From: Phocoena phocoena
Lineage: Eukaryota; Chordata; Mammalia; Artiodactyla; Phocoenidae
Length of the DNA stretch: 64,000 bases
Assembly (NCBI RefSeq): GCF_963924675.1
Contig: NC_089220.1
Location: 160,617,270 to 160,681,269, forward strand
Direction of reading: 5' to 3'
The translations under genes were made by a program, and so were the position numbers. The notes beneath the pieces were generated by a model. The model was not told the origin of the DNA. It did not search any database and saw nothing but the letters and a program-made list of their open reading frames with translations. Positions 1 through 12,125 of this stretch are shown here, piece by piece (within the stretch, counting starts at the first letter, position 1; the number at the start of each line of letters is the position of its first letter).

Positions 1-2089
1 AACAGTCAGGAGTCGGCTGTGTGCACACATTACTCTCCCAGACGCCATTGGGAAGAGCCGAGGAGAGGTCTTCTCAACCATTTTTTAATAGCAAAATAGG
101 CCAATAAAAAGATTCTACAAACCACGAACCATTTGCTTGCTTAAGAGTTTAGTGGGCATATATAAAACAGAAAGAAGTAAGGTTGATAATTTACTTGATA
201 ATTTCTTATTGATAATTTTGATAATTGATCAAAAATTGATCAAATATTGATAGAAATATTCATTTGACTGTTTTTCAATCCAAAAGCTTAAGGAAGACAT
301 CCCTGTGGTCACAGATGGCAGGGACCGACCAGGCATTCTGGGCTTCTTCATCAAAACGACACCAAATTGACTCCTAGGGCAAAGGCCACATTGGCCCAAG
401 TTGGGGTGTTTTGAGATGGCCTAAGTGTGACACTCTCCAAAGAGGCATCTCTGCAGAAGTGCGTCCTTCAGCCCAGCTGACAAGGCAGCCAGCACATGAG
501 CATGAGTTTCATGTCAAATAATCCTCTCTATCATTATGTTTGAACGTATGAACTTGCCCTGTGATTTCACATGCCTGAGCGCCCCACAGCTGACTCAGAA
601 GAAATTCTTGAGGTTGTTTGCTATGTCAGGAGGAATCATCCCCATTCTGTCCAGCAAACAGGGACCAATGCTTTGATCTGATTACAGAACTTGCTGTAAT
701 TGGTGGAGTGCTAAAATTAAGCCTGACAACAGCCTACAGGGGCAGAAGGATTTGTCCCATGGACCAAGGGGCTTCCCAGAGACACACAGGAAACCAGTGA
801 GGCTGAACTTGGGCAAAGATGCCATTTCAGAACAGATATGAGAAATGTGCAGGATGAGCTTGTGAAGGATGGGTGGGGGGGGATGGTGGTGATCTGAGCA
901 TGCCATATTATGAAAAGGCTCGGAGGGGAGGGAGATGTTTTCCCAGGAGATGGAGATCTGAAGAGATTGCTGAAGAGATACTGTATTTGTCACAGCGAGA
1001 AAAATCAGTATGTTGGCATTTGGACTCCAGTGACAGGGATGAAAATGAGATTCTGTGAAAGATGTATCAGAGTCAATAGGCAGGGCTTGGCTGTGGCAGG
1101 AGGGATGAAACAACCAAATGGAGACAAGTTGCTGCAGAAAGTGAGATGGACATAATTGTCTCAAACCGAGGTTGTGCCCGTGTGGGGGACACGGGGTACT
1201 CAGCAGAAAGTGGAGTGAGCTCTGAGCAGGTGGGGCCTTCTGGTGAGGACGCTGGGGGACAGTTGCATGATTACTGCCCAGAGGGAGACAGTGACTTTGG
1301 GGTGTGTATGGCCATTGGAGCCCGCACCAGGCTCGATTTTTGTTTTATACCTTTACATAGCTCAGTGTGACCTCCTTACTCTGTACAGCTATTACATGTA
1401 ACTCAGACGAACCATGGGTGAGAAGGTTTGTACTTGTGCCATATTTCAGTAGAGCTCTATTAACTAAAAATAGAGTGTGAGCCAGCCGTGGTTTACCTGA
1501 GGCCAGCCCGTGTGTGACTCCTGGATTCCTGTTTATCAACAGGCTGTGACTCGGTGCATCTCAAGCAACTCGGATCCGTTCTTACTGGTGTGTCAGCCCA
1601 AGAATGCCCATCTCACACAGGGCCATTGGTAAGTGCTGAATCATGGTAATACCAATCATTCTTCCACCCCCAAGGCAAGTACACAGAACTCCAAAAGCGT
1701 CAAGTCATTGCACACACAAGGCTCTAACGAGGTAGGAGCAGGTAGGAGCTAGTTCCCTCTGTTCTCTGGAGGGGTGAAGACATGGGTTCAGTGAATCACC
1801 GGGAGTCAGATGGGAATGACATCTCTCCATCTCACCTATCACAAAAACTGGATTTTCTCAGCCCTGATCTTATTTTCTGTATGAATAATGTGCCCTGAAA
1901 TCTGTATTCTGAGACCACTGCTCCATCCAATCTCAGGGAGCTTCTAACAGGCACTAAATGGAAATAGAACCTCTTTCAGGGGCAGAAAGATCACTTCTTA
2001 GTGGAAAATAAATCCTTAATGGGAAACACAGCCTGCGGCTGCTGGGGGTCTGAGGAATACAAGGTTTCTGGGGGATTCTTGAATTAGTT
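1..2089. other. Single-copy noncoding DNA
   Basis: No recognisable gene or young repeat. The stretch at 182-262 is very AT-rich and repeats short TTGATAATT and ATTGATCAAA units. The largest open frame, 160 codons on the minus strand at 682-1164, has no recognisable domain and overlaps other frames of similar quality, so I do not call it a gene. Confidence 0.6.
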
Positions 2090-2100
2090 CACACACACGT

Positions 2101-2143
<43 letters not shown>
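2090..2143. repeat. (CA)n microsatellite
   Basis: A CA dinucleotide run broken once by CGTGTA near 2099-2102 and then pure to 2143. The uninterrupted part is about 20 units, long enough to be length-polymorphic. Confidence 0.97.
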
Positions 2144-2144
<1 letters not shown>

Positions 2145-3279
2145 CTTTCTCCAAAACCGTTAAAAAGTTCATACAGAGCTATAAGAGCTGACAGTCATGT
2201 GGAGAGCCCTGGGATCTGATTTCATGAGCTACCTTCAAGATCATTTGAGAGTCAATTTAAAAAAAACCCTGCTGTACGACAGGGGACATCCTTGGAGCAA
2301 GGAGAGAAAAATGGAAAGCTCATCACCAGACAGACACGTGAATGTGGAATTTTAGAAAAAGTGGCCAAGTGCCAGTACTTAAAAGAACACATGATGCCTT
2401 TTAGGCCACGGAAGCCTGGGGCAAAGCTAATGGTTTAGGGAAAGGTCACCTTGCCAGTAACGGCTGTGGTCAAAACTGGGTTCAGTTTAGCAAAAGACAA
2501 GATCATTAGCCCCAAACCTCTTTAGAAAATAGTACTACCTGATTATAAAGGAAGATGATATTTTTATTATTTTAAATTAGTTTTCAGATACTGTTCAGGC
2601 CTCTCTCTTCAAATAGCTTCCTTTCAGCTTTCCCAGCTCCTGCCCTATCTATAATTCTATGTGAACAACAGGTGCTGAGACCTGTATTAAGTGACTCCAT
2701 GCTTGGCTCATCTCAGAAGGCCTGTCATAGACATTTGGGGCAAAACTACTTCTTTGAGGTGTCAGTAGCTCATTTTTCTAGGAAAATAGATCCATAGTTA
2801 AAAAAAACCCATCTCCTAATACAGCTGATATTTCCAGTCCCCATTTGCTCTCTGGGGAGAAGACCTCTTATTGATTATTGCAAAAATATGCCAGAGATAA
2901 CAGAAATCCTGCCTGTATTTAGTTCCCAGAGAGAAACCTTAAAGCTATTCATAAGTTTTTGTGTGTTTTTGGTCCTTTTTGTTGTTGTTTTAGGCTATTT
3001 ATGACCAACAGGGATTCCATCACCTATAAGCTCACCATGTAAGAGCTCTTTGCTGTAAAATGCCAAACAAGTGGAAGAAAAGTGAAAACTTAGATCTTCT
3101 AGGAGTTTTCCACACCTTTACTTGGCATATAATAGCACAGATATGGGCCATTTGCATTATCTTCTGATTTTATACCTCTGTCCCTGCCCACCACTGGAAT
3201 AGATGCTCTCCTGTGGAAAGGCAGGGCTGTAAGACCCCCGAGAGATGACTTGGTCCAGATGAGTCACTCAGATCTCAAG
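2144..3279. other. Single-copy noncoding DNA
   Basis: AT-moderate sequence without a recognisable exon or repeat. Stop codons are frequent in all frames. Confidence 0.5.
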
Positions 3280-3480
3280 AGGGTAAGGACACACCTGCCT
3301 GGGTTTAAGACAACTCAGTCTTCCTGTACCTGGGTGTCTCTGTCCGTAAAACAGGGATAATAGCAGTACCTACCTCCTGTGACTGTTGTTGGGAGAGTTC
3401 AACAGGCTTTTTAACAAGTGCACAGATGTGCGGGACCTAGTTCGCTGCTATCACCGTCATCACTTTAACTACAATTATTG
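3280..3480 (+). repeat. MIR SINE fragment
   Basis: Diverged match to the MIR layout in plus orientation: a 'cctgggtttaagac' segment, then the core-like 'gtctctgtccgtaaaacagggataatag' region in degraded form, 'agtacctacctcctgtgactgttgttggg', and a tail resembling the MIR 3' end. MIRs are ancient mammal-wide tRNA-derived SINEs. Edges are approximate. Confidence 0.6.
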
Positions 3481-3986
3481 TCTCACTTAACTACCGATTT
3501 ATATTTAGGCATCTCTTTCGGTAATTTTCTGGAGCTCTGGAGTACCATTTTGGCCTACCGCTCCCTTTATTTTCCTTGGGAGTCTGTTGTGTAGAACATG
3601 AGTGCTGCGATGGAAATAAAATAGAACTTCAAAGCCTAAAAACGGCCGCTCGTTTGCTTAATATGTAGCATCAACTATTGACAAATAGTCGAAGTTCCCC
3701 TGCCTGGGTCAAACTTTGCTTTTCAGTATCATGAACGAGGGTTTCATTGATAAACTACGGCTAAGTCAGAAAGTGGGTATTTGCGTAAACACACTTGGCC
3801 CAACTCATATATGAAGATGGCTTCTAAGTGCCGGAAGGGCATCTGAATAAACTTTCTAGAGCAAGTGGACCACAGCCACTTCGAGTGCATCGGCATCCTC
3901 CTGTCTCAGTCCCCACGCAGGTGCTGCGGGGACCACAGTTCTTTCTTTCTTGGCCAAGAAACAGCTATAAAGAGAGTGGATTAGAA
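3481..3986. other. Single-copy noncoding DNA upstream of the L1 target site
   Basis: No feature recognised. The stretch ends at the left copy of the L1 target-site duplication (3987-3999). Confidence 0.5.
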
Positions 3987-3999
3987 AGGCCCAAGTCTT
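3987..3999. repeat. Left target-site duplication of the L1
   Basis: The 13 bases AGGCCCAAGTCTT occur here and again, without mismatch, at 9730-9742. The two copies exactly bracket the L1 at 4000-9729, as expected for target-primed reverse transcription. Confidence 0.93.
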
Positions 4000-4368
4000 T
4001 TTTTTTTTTTAAACATCTTTATTGGAGTATAATTGCTTTACAATGTGGTATTAGTTTCTGCTGTATAACAAAGTGAATCACCTATATGTATACATATATC
4101 CCCATATCCCCTCCCTCTTGCATCTCCCTCCAACCCTCCCTATCCCACACCTCTAGGTGGTCACAAAGCACCAAGCTGATCTCCCTGTGCTATGCGGCTG
4201 CTTCCCACTAGCTATCTATTTTACATTTGGTAGTGTATATATGTCCATACCATTCTCTCACTTCGTCCCAGCTTACCCTTCCCCCTCCCCACGTCCTCAA
4301 GTCCATTCTCTATGTCTGTGTCTTTATTCCTGTCCTGCCCCTAGGTTCTTCAGGACCATTTCTTTTTT

Positions 4369-7300
4369 TTAGATTCCATATATATGTGTTAGCATACTGT
4401 ATTTGTTTTTCTCTTTCTGACTTACTTCACCCTGTATGACAGACTCTAGGTCCTTCCAGCTCACTACAAATAACTCAATTTCTTTTCGTTTTATGGCTGA
4501 ATAATATTCCATTGTATATAGGCGCCACATCTTCTTTATCCATTCATCTGTCGATGGACACTTAGGTTGCTTCCATGTCCTGGCTATTGTAAATAGAGCT
4601 TCAGTGAACATTGTGGTACATGACTCTTTTTGAATTATGGTTTTCTCAGGGTATATGCCCAGTAGTGGGATTGCTGGGTCGTATGGTACTTCTACTTTTA
4701 CTTTTTTAAGGAACCTCCATACTGTTCTCCATAGTGGCTGTATCAATTTACATTCCCACCAACAGTGCAAGAGGGTTCCCTTTTCTCCACACCCTCTGCA
4801 GCATTTATTGTTTGTAGATTTTTTGATGATGGCCATTCTGACCGGTGTGAGGTAATACCTCATTGCAGTTTTGATATGCATTTCTCTAATGATTAGTGAC
4901 GTTGGGCATCCTTTGATGTGTTTGTTGGCAATCTGTATATCTTCTTTGGAGAAATGTCTCTTTAGGTCTTCTGCCCATTTTTGGATTGGGTTGTTTGATT
5001 TTTGACATTGAGCTGCATGAGCTGCTTGTAAATTTTAGAGATTAATCCTTTGTCCATTGCTTCATTTGCAAATATTTTCTCCCATTCTGAGGGTTGTTTT
5101 TTCATCTTGTTTATGGTTTCCTTTGCTGTGCAAAAGTTTTTGAGTTTCATTCGGTCCCATTTGTTTATTTTTGGTTTTATTTCCATTTTTCTAGGAGGTG
5201 GGTCAAAAAAGGGTCTTGCTGTGATTTATATCATAGAGTGTCCTGCCTATGTTTTCCTCTAAGAGTTTATAGTGTCTGGCCTTACATTTAGGTCTTTAAT
5301 CCATTTTGAGTTTATTTTTATGTATGGTGTTAGGGAGTGTTCTAATTTCATTCTTTTACATGTAACTGTCCAGTTTTCCCAGCACCACTTATTGAAGGGG
5401 CTGTCTTTTCTACATTGTATATTCTTGCCTCCTTTATCAAAAATAAGGTGACCATATGTGTGTGGATTTATCTCTGGGCTTTCTATCCTGTTCCATTGAT
5501 CTATATTTCTGTTTTTGTGCCAGTACCATACTGCCTTGATTACTGTAGCTTTGTAGTATAGTCTGAAGTCAGGGAGCCTGATTCCTCCAGCTCCTTTCTT
5601 CTTTCTCAAGATTGCTTTGGCTATTCGGGGTCTTTTGTGTTTCCATACAAATTGTGAAATTTTTGCTCTAGTTCTGTGAAAAATGCCATTGGTAGTTTGA
5701 TAGGGATTGCACTGAATCTGTAGGTTGCCTTGGGTAGTATAGTCATTTTCACAGTGTTGATTCTTCCAATCCAAGAACATGGTATATCTCTCCATCTCTT
5801 TATATCCTGTTTAATTTCTTTCATCAGTGTCTTATAGTTTTCTGCATACAGGTCTTTTGTCTCCTTAGGTAGGTATTTTATTCTTTTTCTTGCAGTGGTA
5901 AATGGGAGTGTTTCCTTAATTTCACTTTCAAATTCTTCATCATTAGTGTATAGGAATGCAAGAGGTTTTTGTGCATTCATTTTGTATCCAGCTACTTTAC
6001 CAAATTCATTGATTAGCTCTAGTAGGTTTCTGGTAGCATCTTTAGGATTTCTATGTATAATATCATGTCATTTGCAAACAGTGACAGTTTTACTTCTTTT
6101 CTGATTTGGATTCCTTTTATTTCTTTTTCTTCTTGGATTGCTGTGGCTAAAACTACCAAAATTATGTTGAATAATAGTGGTGGGGGTGGACAACCTTGTC
6201 TTGTTCCTGATCTTAGAGGAAGTGGTTTCAGTTTTTCACCATTGAGAATGATGTTAGCTATGGGTTTGTCATATATAGCCTTTATTATGTTGAGGAAAGT
6301 TCCCTCTATGCCTACTTTCTGCAGGGCTTTTATCATAAATGGGTGTTGAATTTTGTCCAAAACTTTTTCTGCAGCTATTGAAATGATCATATGGTTTTTC
6401 TTCTTCAATTTGTTAATATGGTTTATCACATTGATTGATTTGCATATATTGAAGAATCCTTGCATTCCTGGAATAAACCCCACTTGATCATGGTGTATGA
6501 TCCTTTTAATGTGCTGTTGGATTCTGTTTGCTAGTATTTTGTTGAGGATTTTTGCATCTATTTCATCAGTGATATTGGCCTGTAGTTTTCTTTGTGACAT
6601 CCTTGTCTGGTTTTGGTATCAAGGTGATGGTGGCCTCGTAGAATGAGTTTGGGAGTGTTCCTCCCTCTGCTATATTTTGGAAGAGTTTGAGAAGGATAGG
6701 TGTTAGCTCTTCTCTAAATGTTTGATAGAATTCACCTCTGAAGCCATCTGGTCCTGGGCTTTAGTTTGTTGGAAGATTTTTAATCACAGTTTCAATTTCA
6801 GTGCTTGTGATTGGTCTGTTTATATTTTCTATTTCTTCCTGGTTCAGACTTGGAAGGTTGTGTTTTTCTAAGAATTTGTCCATTTCTTCCAGGTTGTCCA
6901 TTTTATTGGCATATCATTGCTTGTAGTAATCTCTCATGATCCTTTGTATTACTGCACTGTCAGTCGTTATTTCTCCTTTTTCATTTCCAATTCTGTTGAT
7001 TTGAGTCTTTTCCCTTTTTTTCTTGATGAGTCTGGCTAGTGGTTTATCAATTTTGTTTAATTCTTAAAGAACCAGCTTTTAGTTTTATTGACCTTTGCTA
7101 TTGTTTCCTTCTTTTCTTTTTCATTTATTTCTGATCTGCTTTTATGATTTCTTTCCTTCTGCTAACTTTGGGGGTTATTTTGTTCTTCTTTCTCTAATTG
7201 CTTTAGGTGTAAGGTTAGGTTGTTTATTTGAGATGTTTCTGGTTTCTTGAGGTAGGATTGTATTGCTATAAACTTCCCATTAGAACTGCTTTTGCTGCAT

Positions 7301-8161
7301 CCCATAGGTTTTGGGTCGTCGTGTTTTCATTGTCATTCATTTCTAGGTATTTTTTGATTTTCTCTTTGATTTCTTCAGTGATCTCTTGGTTATTTAGTAG
7401 TGTATTGTTTAGCCTCCATGTGTTTGTATTTTTTACAGATTGTTTTCCTGTAATTGATATTTAGTCTCATAGCATGGTAGTCAGAAAAGATACTTGATAA
7501 GATTTCAATTTTCTTAAATTTACAAAGGCTTGCTATGTGACCCAATATATGATCTATCCTGGAGAATGTTCCATGAGCACTTGAGAAGAAAGTGTATTCT
7601 GTTGGTTTTGGATGGAATGTCCTGTAAATATCAATTAAGTCCGTCTTGTTCAATGTATCATTTAAAGCTTGTGTTTCCTTATTTGTTTTCACTTTGACTG
7701 ATCTGTCCATTGGTGAAAGTGGGGTGTTAAAGTCCCCTACTATGATTGTGTTACTGTCAATTTCCCCTTTTATAGCTCTTAGCATTTGCCTTATGTATTG
7801 AGGTGCTTCTGTGTTGGGTGCATAAATATTTACAATTGTTATATCTTCTTCTTGGATTGATCCCTTGATCATTATGTAATGTACTTCCTCGTCTCTTCTA
7901 ACAGTCTTTATTTTAAAGTCTATTTTGTCTGATATGAGAATTGCTACTCCAGCTTTCTTTCGATTTGCATTTGCATGGAATATCTTTTTCCATTCCCTCA
8001 CTTTCAGTCTGCATGTGTCCCTAGGTCTGAAGTGGGTTTCTTGTAGACAGCGTTTATACAGGTCTTGTTTTTGTATCTGTTCAGCCTGTCTACTTTTTGG
8101 TTGGAGCATTTAATCCATTTACATTTAAGGTAGTTATTGATATGTATGTTCGTATTACCAT
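4369..8161 (-). pseudogene. L1 ORF2 relic (endonuclease and reverse transcriptase, ORF2p)
   Basis: ORF2p nicks target DNA and reverse-transcribes L1 RNA. The ATG at 8161 opens MVIRTYISITTLNVNG, but a frameshift (apparently a 2-bp loss) about 22 codons in shifts the rest. The endonuclease domain (about 7390-8109) keeps LQETHF, GDFN and SRIDHILG. The final SDH motif reads SDYH, so the catalytic histidine position is Tyr. In the reverse transcriptase (about 6019-6600) the motif A aspartate is Ala ([13 protein letters not shown]) and the FADD motif is [13 protein letters not shown] is retained. Stops and shifts follow at about 6600-7390 and around 5620-5980. The C-terminal zinc-knuckle region [18 protein letters not shown] is open, and translation ends at HIYGI before 4369. 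The protein would be non-functional even if the frame were intact. Confidence 0.93.
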
Positions 8162-8219
8162 TTTCTTAATTGTTTTGGGTTTGTTATTGTAGGTCTTTTC
8201 CTTCTCTTGTTTTTCCTGC

Positions 8220-9083
8220 CTAGAGAAGTTCCTTTAGCACTGGTTGTAAAGCTGGTTTGGTGGTGATGAATTCTTTTAGCTTTTGCTTGTCTGTAAAGTT
8301 TTAATTTCTCCATCAAATCTGAATGAGATCCTTGCTGGGTAGAGTAATCCTCATTGTAGGTTTTTCCCTTTCATCACTTTAAATATGTCCTGCTACTCCC
8401 TTCTGGCTTGCAGAGTTTTTGCTGAAAGATCAGCTGTTAACCTTATGGGGACTCCCTTGTATGTTATTTGTTGTCTTTCCCTTGCTGCTTTTAATATTTT
8501 TTCTTTGTTTTTAATTTTTGATGGTTTGATTAGTATGTGTCTCGGCATGTTTCTCCTTGGATTTACCCTGTATGGGACTCTGCGCTTCCTGGACTTGATA
8601 GACTATTTCCTTTCCCATATTAGGGAATTTTTCAACTATAATCTCTTCAAATATTTTCTCAGTCCCTTTCTTTTTCTCTTCTTCTTCTGGGACCCCTGTA
8701 ATTTGAATATTGGTGCATTTAATATTGTCCCAGAGGTCTCTGAGACTGTCCTCAATTCTTTTCATTCTTTTTTCATTTTTCTGCTCTGTGGTAATTATTT
8801 CCACTATTTTATCTTTCAGGTCACTTATCCATTCTTCTGCTTCAGTTATTCTGCTATTGATTCCTTCTAGAGAATTTTTAATTTCATTTATTGTGTTGTT
8901 CATCATTGTTTGTTCGCTCTTTAGTTCTTCTAGGTCCTTGTTAAACGTTTCTTGTATTTTCTCCATTCTATTTCCAAGATTTTGGATCATCTTTACTGTC
9001 ATTACTCTGAATTTGTTTTCAGGTAGACTGCCTGTTTCCTCTTCATTTGTTTGGTGTGGTGGGTTTTTACCTTGCTTCTTCAT
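8220..9083 (-). pseudogene. L1 ORF1 relic (RNA-binding chaperone, ORF1p)
   Basis: ORF1p normally binds L1 RNA as a coiled-coil trimer with an RRM and a C-terminal domain. I place the start at the ATG whose product begins MKKQGKN, read leftward from 9083. An open frame continues upstream to 9302 but that part is 5' UTR sequence. After an N-terminal segment comes a heptad-rich coiled coil (NRMEKIQETFNKDLEELK and on) and an RRM start (TNIQITGVPEEEE). A frameshift just after VQEAQ moves the C-terminal part into another frame, where the expected VPYRVNPRRN segment appears. That part has a Trp codon changed to TAG in the ARREW motif and a further TGA a few codons on. The expected stop is TAG at 8220-8222. 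The product would lack its C-terminal domain. Confidence 0.88.
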
Positions 9084-9729
9084 CTGCTGTGTGTTTCTCT
9101 GTCTTCTTAGTTTGCTTACCTCACTGTGTTTGGGGTGTCCTTTTCGCAAGCTGCAGGTTCGTAGTTCCCATTGTTTTTGGTGTCTGCCCCCAGTGGCTAA
9201 GTTTGGTTCAGTGGGTCGTGTAGGCTTCCTGGTGGATGGGACTGGTGCCTGTGTTGTGGTGGATGAGGCTGGATCTTGTCTTTCTGGTGGGCAGGACCAC
9301 ATTCAGTGGTGTGTTTTGGGATGTCTGTGACCTTATTATTAGCAGAGTAGCCTCTCTGCTAATGTGTGGGGTTGTGTTTCTGTCTTGCTAGTTGTTTGGC
9401 ATAGGATGTCCAACACTATAGCTTGCTGGTCATTGAGTGGAGCTGGGTCTTAGCATTGAGATGGAGATCTCTGGGAGACCGTTCGCTGTTTGATGTTATG
9501 TGGAGCCGGGAGGTCTCCGGTGGACCAATGTCCTGATCTTGGCTATCCCATCTCAGAGGCACAGGCCTGACACCGGGCCAGAGCACCAAGACCCTGTCAG
9601 CCACATGGCTGCTACTGTCGGAGGGTCTCCTGCAGAGGTGGGTGGTGGCTGTGGCTTACGGCAGGGCCAAGGACACTGGCAGCAGAACTTCTGGGAAGTA
9701 CTCCTTGGCATGAGCCCTCCCGGAGTCTG

Positions 9730-9742
9730 AGGCCCAAGTCTT
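9730..9742. repeat. Right target-site duplication of the L1
   Basis: Exact 13-base copy of 3987-3999, adjoining the 5' end of the L1. Confidence 0.93.
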
Positions 9743-10649
9743 GAAAACTAACACTGTCAAGGCAGAGTGCTGGGTACTGCAGTGTCCTCAGAGGCAGCTC
9801 CAGGAGCGGCTGGGAAGCAGGGGGTTTGCTCTGGCCTCTCCAGACGCCCTGAAACCACTTCTTCTGTCCTTCTGTGCTGTTCAGTGTCCCCATCTGATGG
9901 CCCCTCAGGAAGTGCCCAGGTTCTGCATCTGCTCTGATCTCATTTTCCATCTAAACAGACTTGCTTTCTTGCCTGTCTTCTTATGACTCTGCACTTGGCT
10001 AGGAATAACCTGATAAACTCAATCTAGTTACCATGAATTTTGCACGCACGTGTGTGTGTGTGTGTGTTTGTCCATGTGCATGTGGGGTTTGTGTACATGT
10101 ATGTGTGGGGGTATGCATAGAAGCACAAGTGCAGGTGTTGCAAAAGATGTTAGTGGTTGAGCTTGTTAAACTCCCAGATTCGATTTAAATTTTAGCAAAC
10201 GTCAGTGATGACCTAATTCCAAAAAGAGAGTCCTGGGCACAGAGTCAGGACCAGCAGGGAAAGTTGCCCAAGGAATTTGATTCCTCTGTCTCTCAGGTCC
10301 TGCAACATCGATATGAGTGGCCTGAATATCATGTTGGCTTTGAAATTAATATTAGAGAGAAAATGATGCGTAGGCCAAATCCAAAGGCCCTGATTGACCT
10401 AAGCTTCATGACTAGTGATTTAAAAAATTAAAATGCTTATTGTTGGAAGAGGACTTCAAGACGTAGGGGAGACACATAGTGGCAGAGTTTTGAAAGCTTT
10501 CGATCTTGCTTTATGCATTAATGTTACTGAAGAACATCCTAGCGGCCACAGTGGCTGGGCTGTCTTGCACCTCTTACCACCCGGGCATCTGGCCGAGCCT
10601 GAGCCGAGTAGCTCGAAAAGGTACTTGGCCTCCTGCCAACTCCTGCATC
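9743..10649. other. Single-copy DNA with a GT-rich tract
   Basis: The tract at 10041-10118 alternates GT and related units (GTGTGTGTG runs, CATGTGCATGTG, TACATGTATGTG) and is a degenerate microsatellite. No gene or repeat family is recognised in the remainder. Confidence 0.6.
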
Positions 10650-10835
10650 TCTGGTTAAGAACCGACTCACCTGGACCAAGTGGTGCTGAGTCCTCGTTCT
10701 GCCACTCAGCAGCTCTCTTAGTTTCCTAAATCTGTAAAACAGTGACAATAATACCTAATTCGCAGTGTCGTTGAGATGAGTTGACATCACAGGTACATGG
10801 CTAGGTGCCTTGCAGGCTTACCTACAATGTTAGTT
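10650..10835 (+). repeat. MIR SINE fragment
   Basis: MIR-like order in plus orientation: a segment resembling 'ctggaccaagtggtgctgag', 'tctgccactcagcagctctc', 'tttcctaaatctgtaaaaca', 'gacaataatacctaattcgc' and a tail near 10800-10830. Diverged and with approximate ends. Confidence 0.55.
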
Positions 10836-12014
10836 TCACTTCCCACGTAGTCAGTTTCCTCATGGTAGACATGGGGCTTTGACTTACTCAAGATTTATTC
10901 CAGATCAGTGCAGATATTTCTATGTACCAGTACAATGGAAATTGACAGAATTTTACCAATGATGGCTGATCGACAAAGTTAATCCTCCACAAAGTCAGTT
11001 GATCATCCCTGCTTTTTCTAGAAAGGCAGAGGCCAGGATTCGTGGTATTAGGGTAGATGTGAGCTTTCAGGCCATCAGCTTGTAACAAATTATGTCCAAC
11101 ACAAGTATGGTAATCTTGTGACAATTTTTACTCTGCGGGAAGTTGAGATGAGATGACCGAATGTATGATTTTCGTGTTTCAGCTTTTCTGCAACACCTTA
11201 TTATCTTTAAATAGAAAATAATGTACAAACAAAATGGTTAGGTACTCTTGTTATTCCCACTCTTTTTCTGTGAGATCTCTTCAAAACCTCTTGGTCTTCA
11301 AGCTGTCTACGAAGTGCTGCTTTCCAATATTAAGGGCCACGGTTTCAACTGGCCTTCTTTCCCTTGCCTCCCGTTATTTACGGGTGCTGATTCTAAATGC
11401 TAAAATTCCAATTTACTAGTGTAATTACCCAATTTATATGCATAAAGGGGTTGCCACTCACAAAAATTAATGCAGCCCGAAGTACTGCAGGTAAGGCCAG
11501 TTCAAATGTGATTCTCACTTAACATATTCAGTCCTGGCCGGGAACTCCACTGGCTAGATTATTTTAGTTACTACATCTCTTAATTTTATATCAGTGCCAT
11601 GATGGGGTCCTGTTCTGAGTGCCCACGGAGGGATCCGGATTGGATCTTGTAGGTGGCGGGGAACTTCGGTGGGTTCTTCAGGAGGGTGATATAATGGAAC
11701 TGGAATTTTTGCGAAATGAATTTGTTCACCTCTGCAGGGTGATTGGCAGATCCTGAGGTCTGGAGACACAAGAGGAGGCCATCACCAGTGAAACCATGTG
11801 GGCTGGAAACCATGGCCTGGGAATCCGGAAGGGAAATGCACCTGGCGGGTAGTGGGTGGATAAAGAAGTTTAGTGATGGCTTAACATTCATGCTGACTGA
11901 GATGACTCTAATAGTCCCAAGTTGCCCAAGAAAATAATACAGGCCTTTGACTGGAAGGGGAGGTGATTTAGGAATTCCTGCTAGGAAATAAATAGTAAGC
12001 TTGGTAACAGCATG
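10836..12014. other. Single-copy noncoding DNA
   Basis: Two overlapping minus-strand frames at 11554-12035 have no recognisable domain. No promoter or repeat is recognised. Confidence 0.5.
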
Positions 12015-12125
12015 GTCTTTGGTGGCAGGGACCACATCTCCATTCCTGTGTTCCCTGTATTTTATATAGTGTTATGACCTGAGTGCATAGATGCTCAATA
12101 AAAACTCTGATGGATAATTGACTGA
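12015..12125 (+). repeat. L2 LINE 3' end fragment
   Basis: Ends in the L2-like order 'ttccctgtattttatatag', 'gtgcatagatgctcaataaa' and 'ggataattgactgaataac', matching the usual L2 tail of a 'gtgctcaataaat...gaatgaatg' type. Diverged. Confidence 0.5.

Larger units (their letters stand above)
4000..9729 (-). mobile_element. Near-full-length L1 retrotransposon, minus strand, inactive
   Basis: The element runs right to left. A GC-richer 5' UTR occupies about 9084-9729, ORF1 about 8220-9083, an intergenic gap of roughly 58 bp follows, ORF2 lies at 4369-8161, and a 3' UTR at about 4012-4368 ends in a tail seen as a T run at about 3998-4011. At 5,730 bp with a perfect 13-bp target-site duplication it is close to full length and fairly young, so the 5' UTR promoter may largely be present. 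Both ORFs carry frameshifts and stops, so it cannot mobilise itself. The insertion nick reads GTCTT/GA on the plus strand, a variant of the usual TTTT/AA endonuclease site. The 3' UTR is of a different type from most L1 pieces in this window but matches the fragment at 34681-35222. Confidence 0.96.

Noticed and set aside
682..1164. 160-codon minus-strand open frame
   Set aside because: No domain, no codon-usage signal I can see, and comparable frames overlap it on the other strand.
8710..9330. 206-codon plus-strand frame across L1 ORF1
   Set aside because: Antisense shadow of the real L1 ORF1 reading frame.
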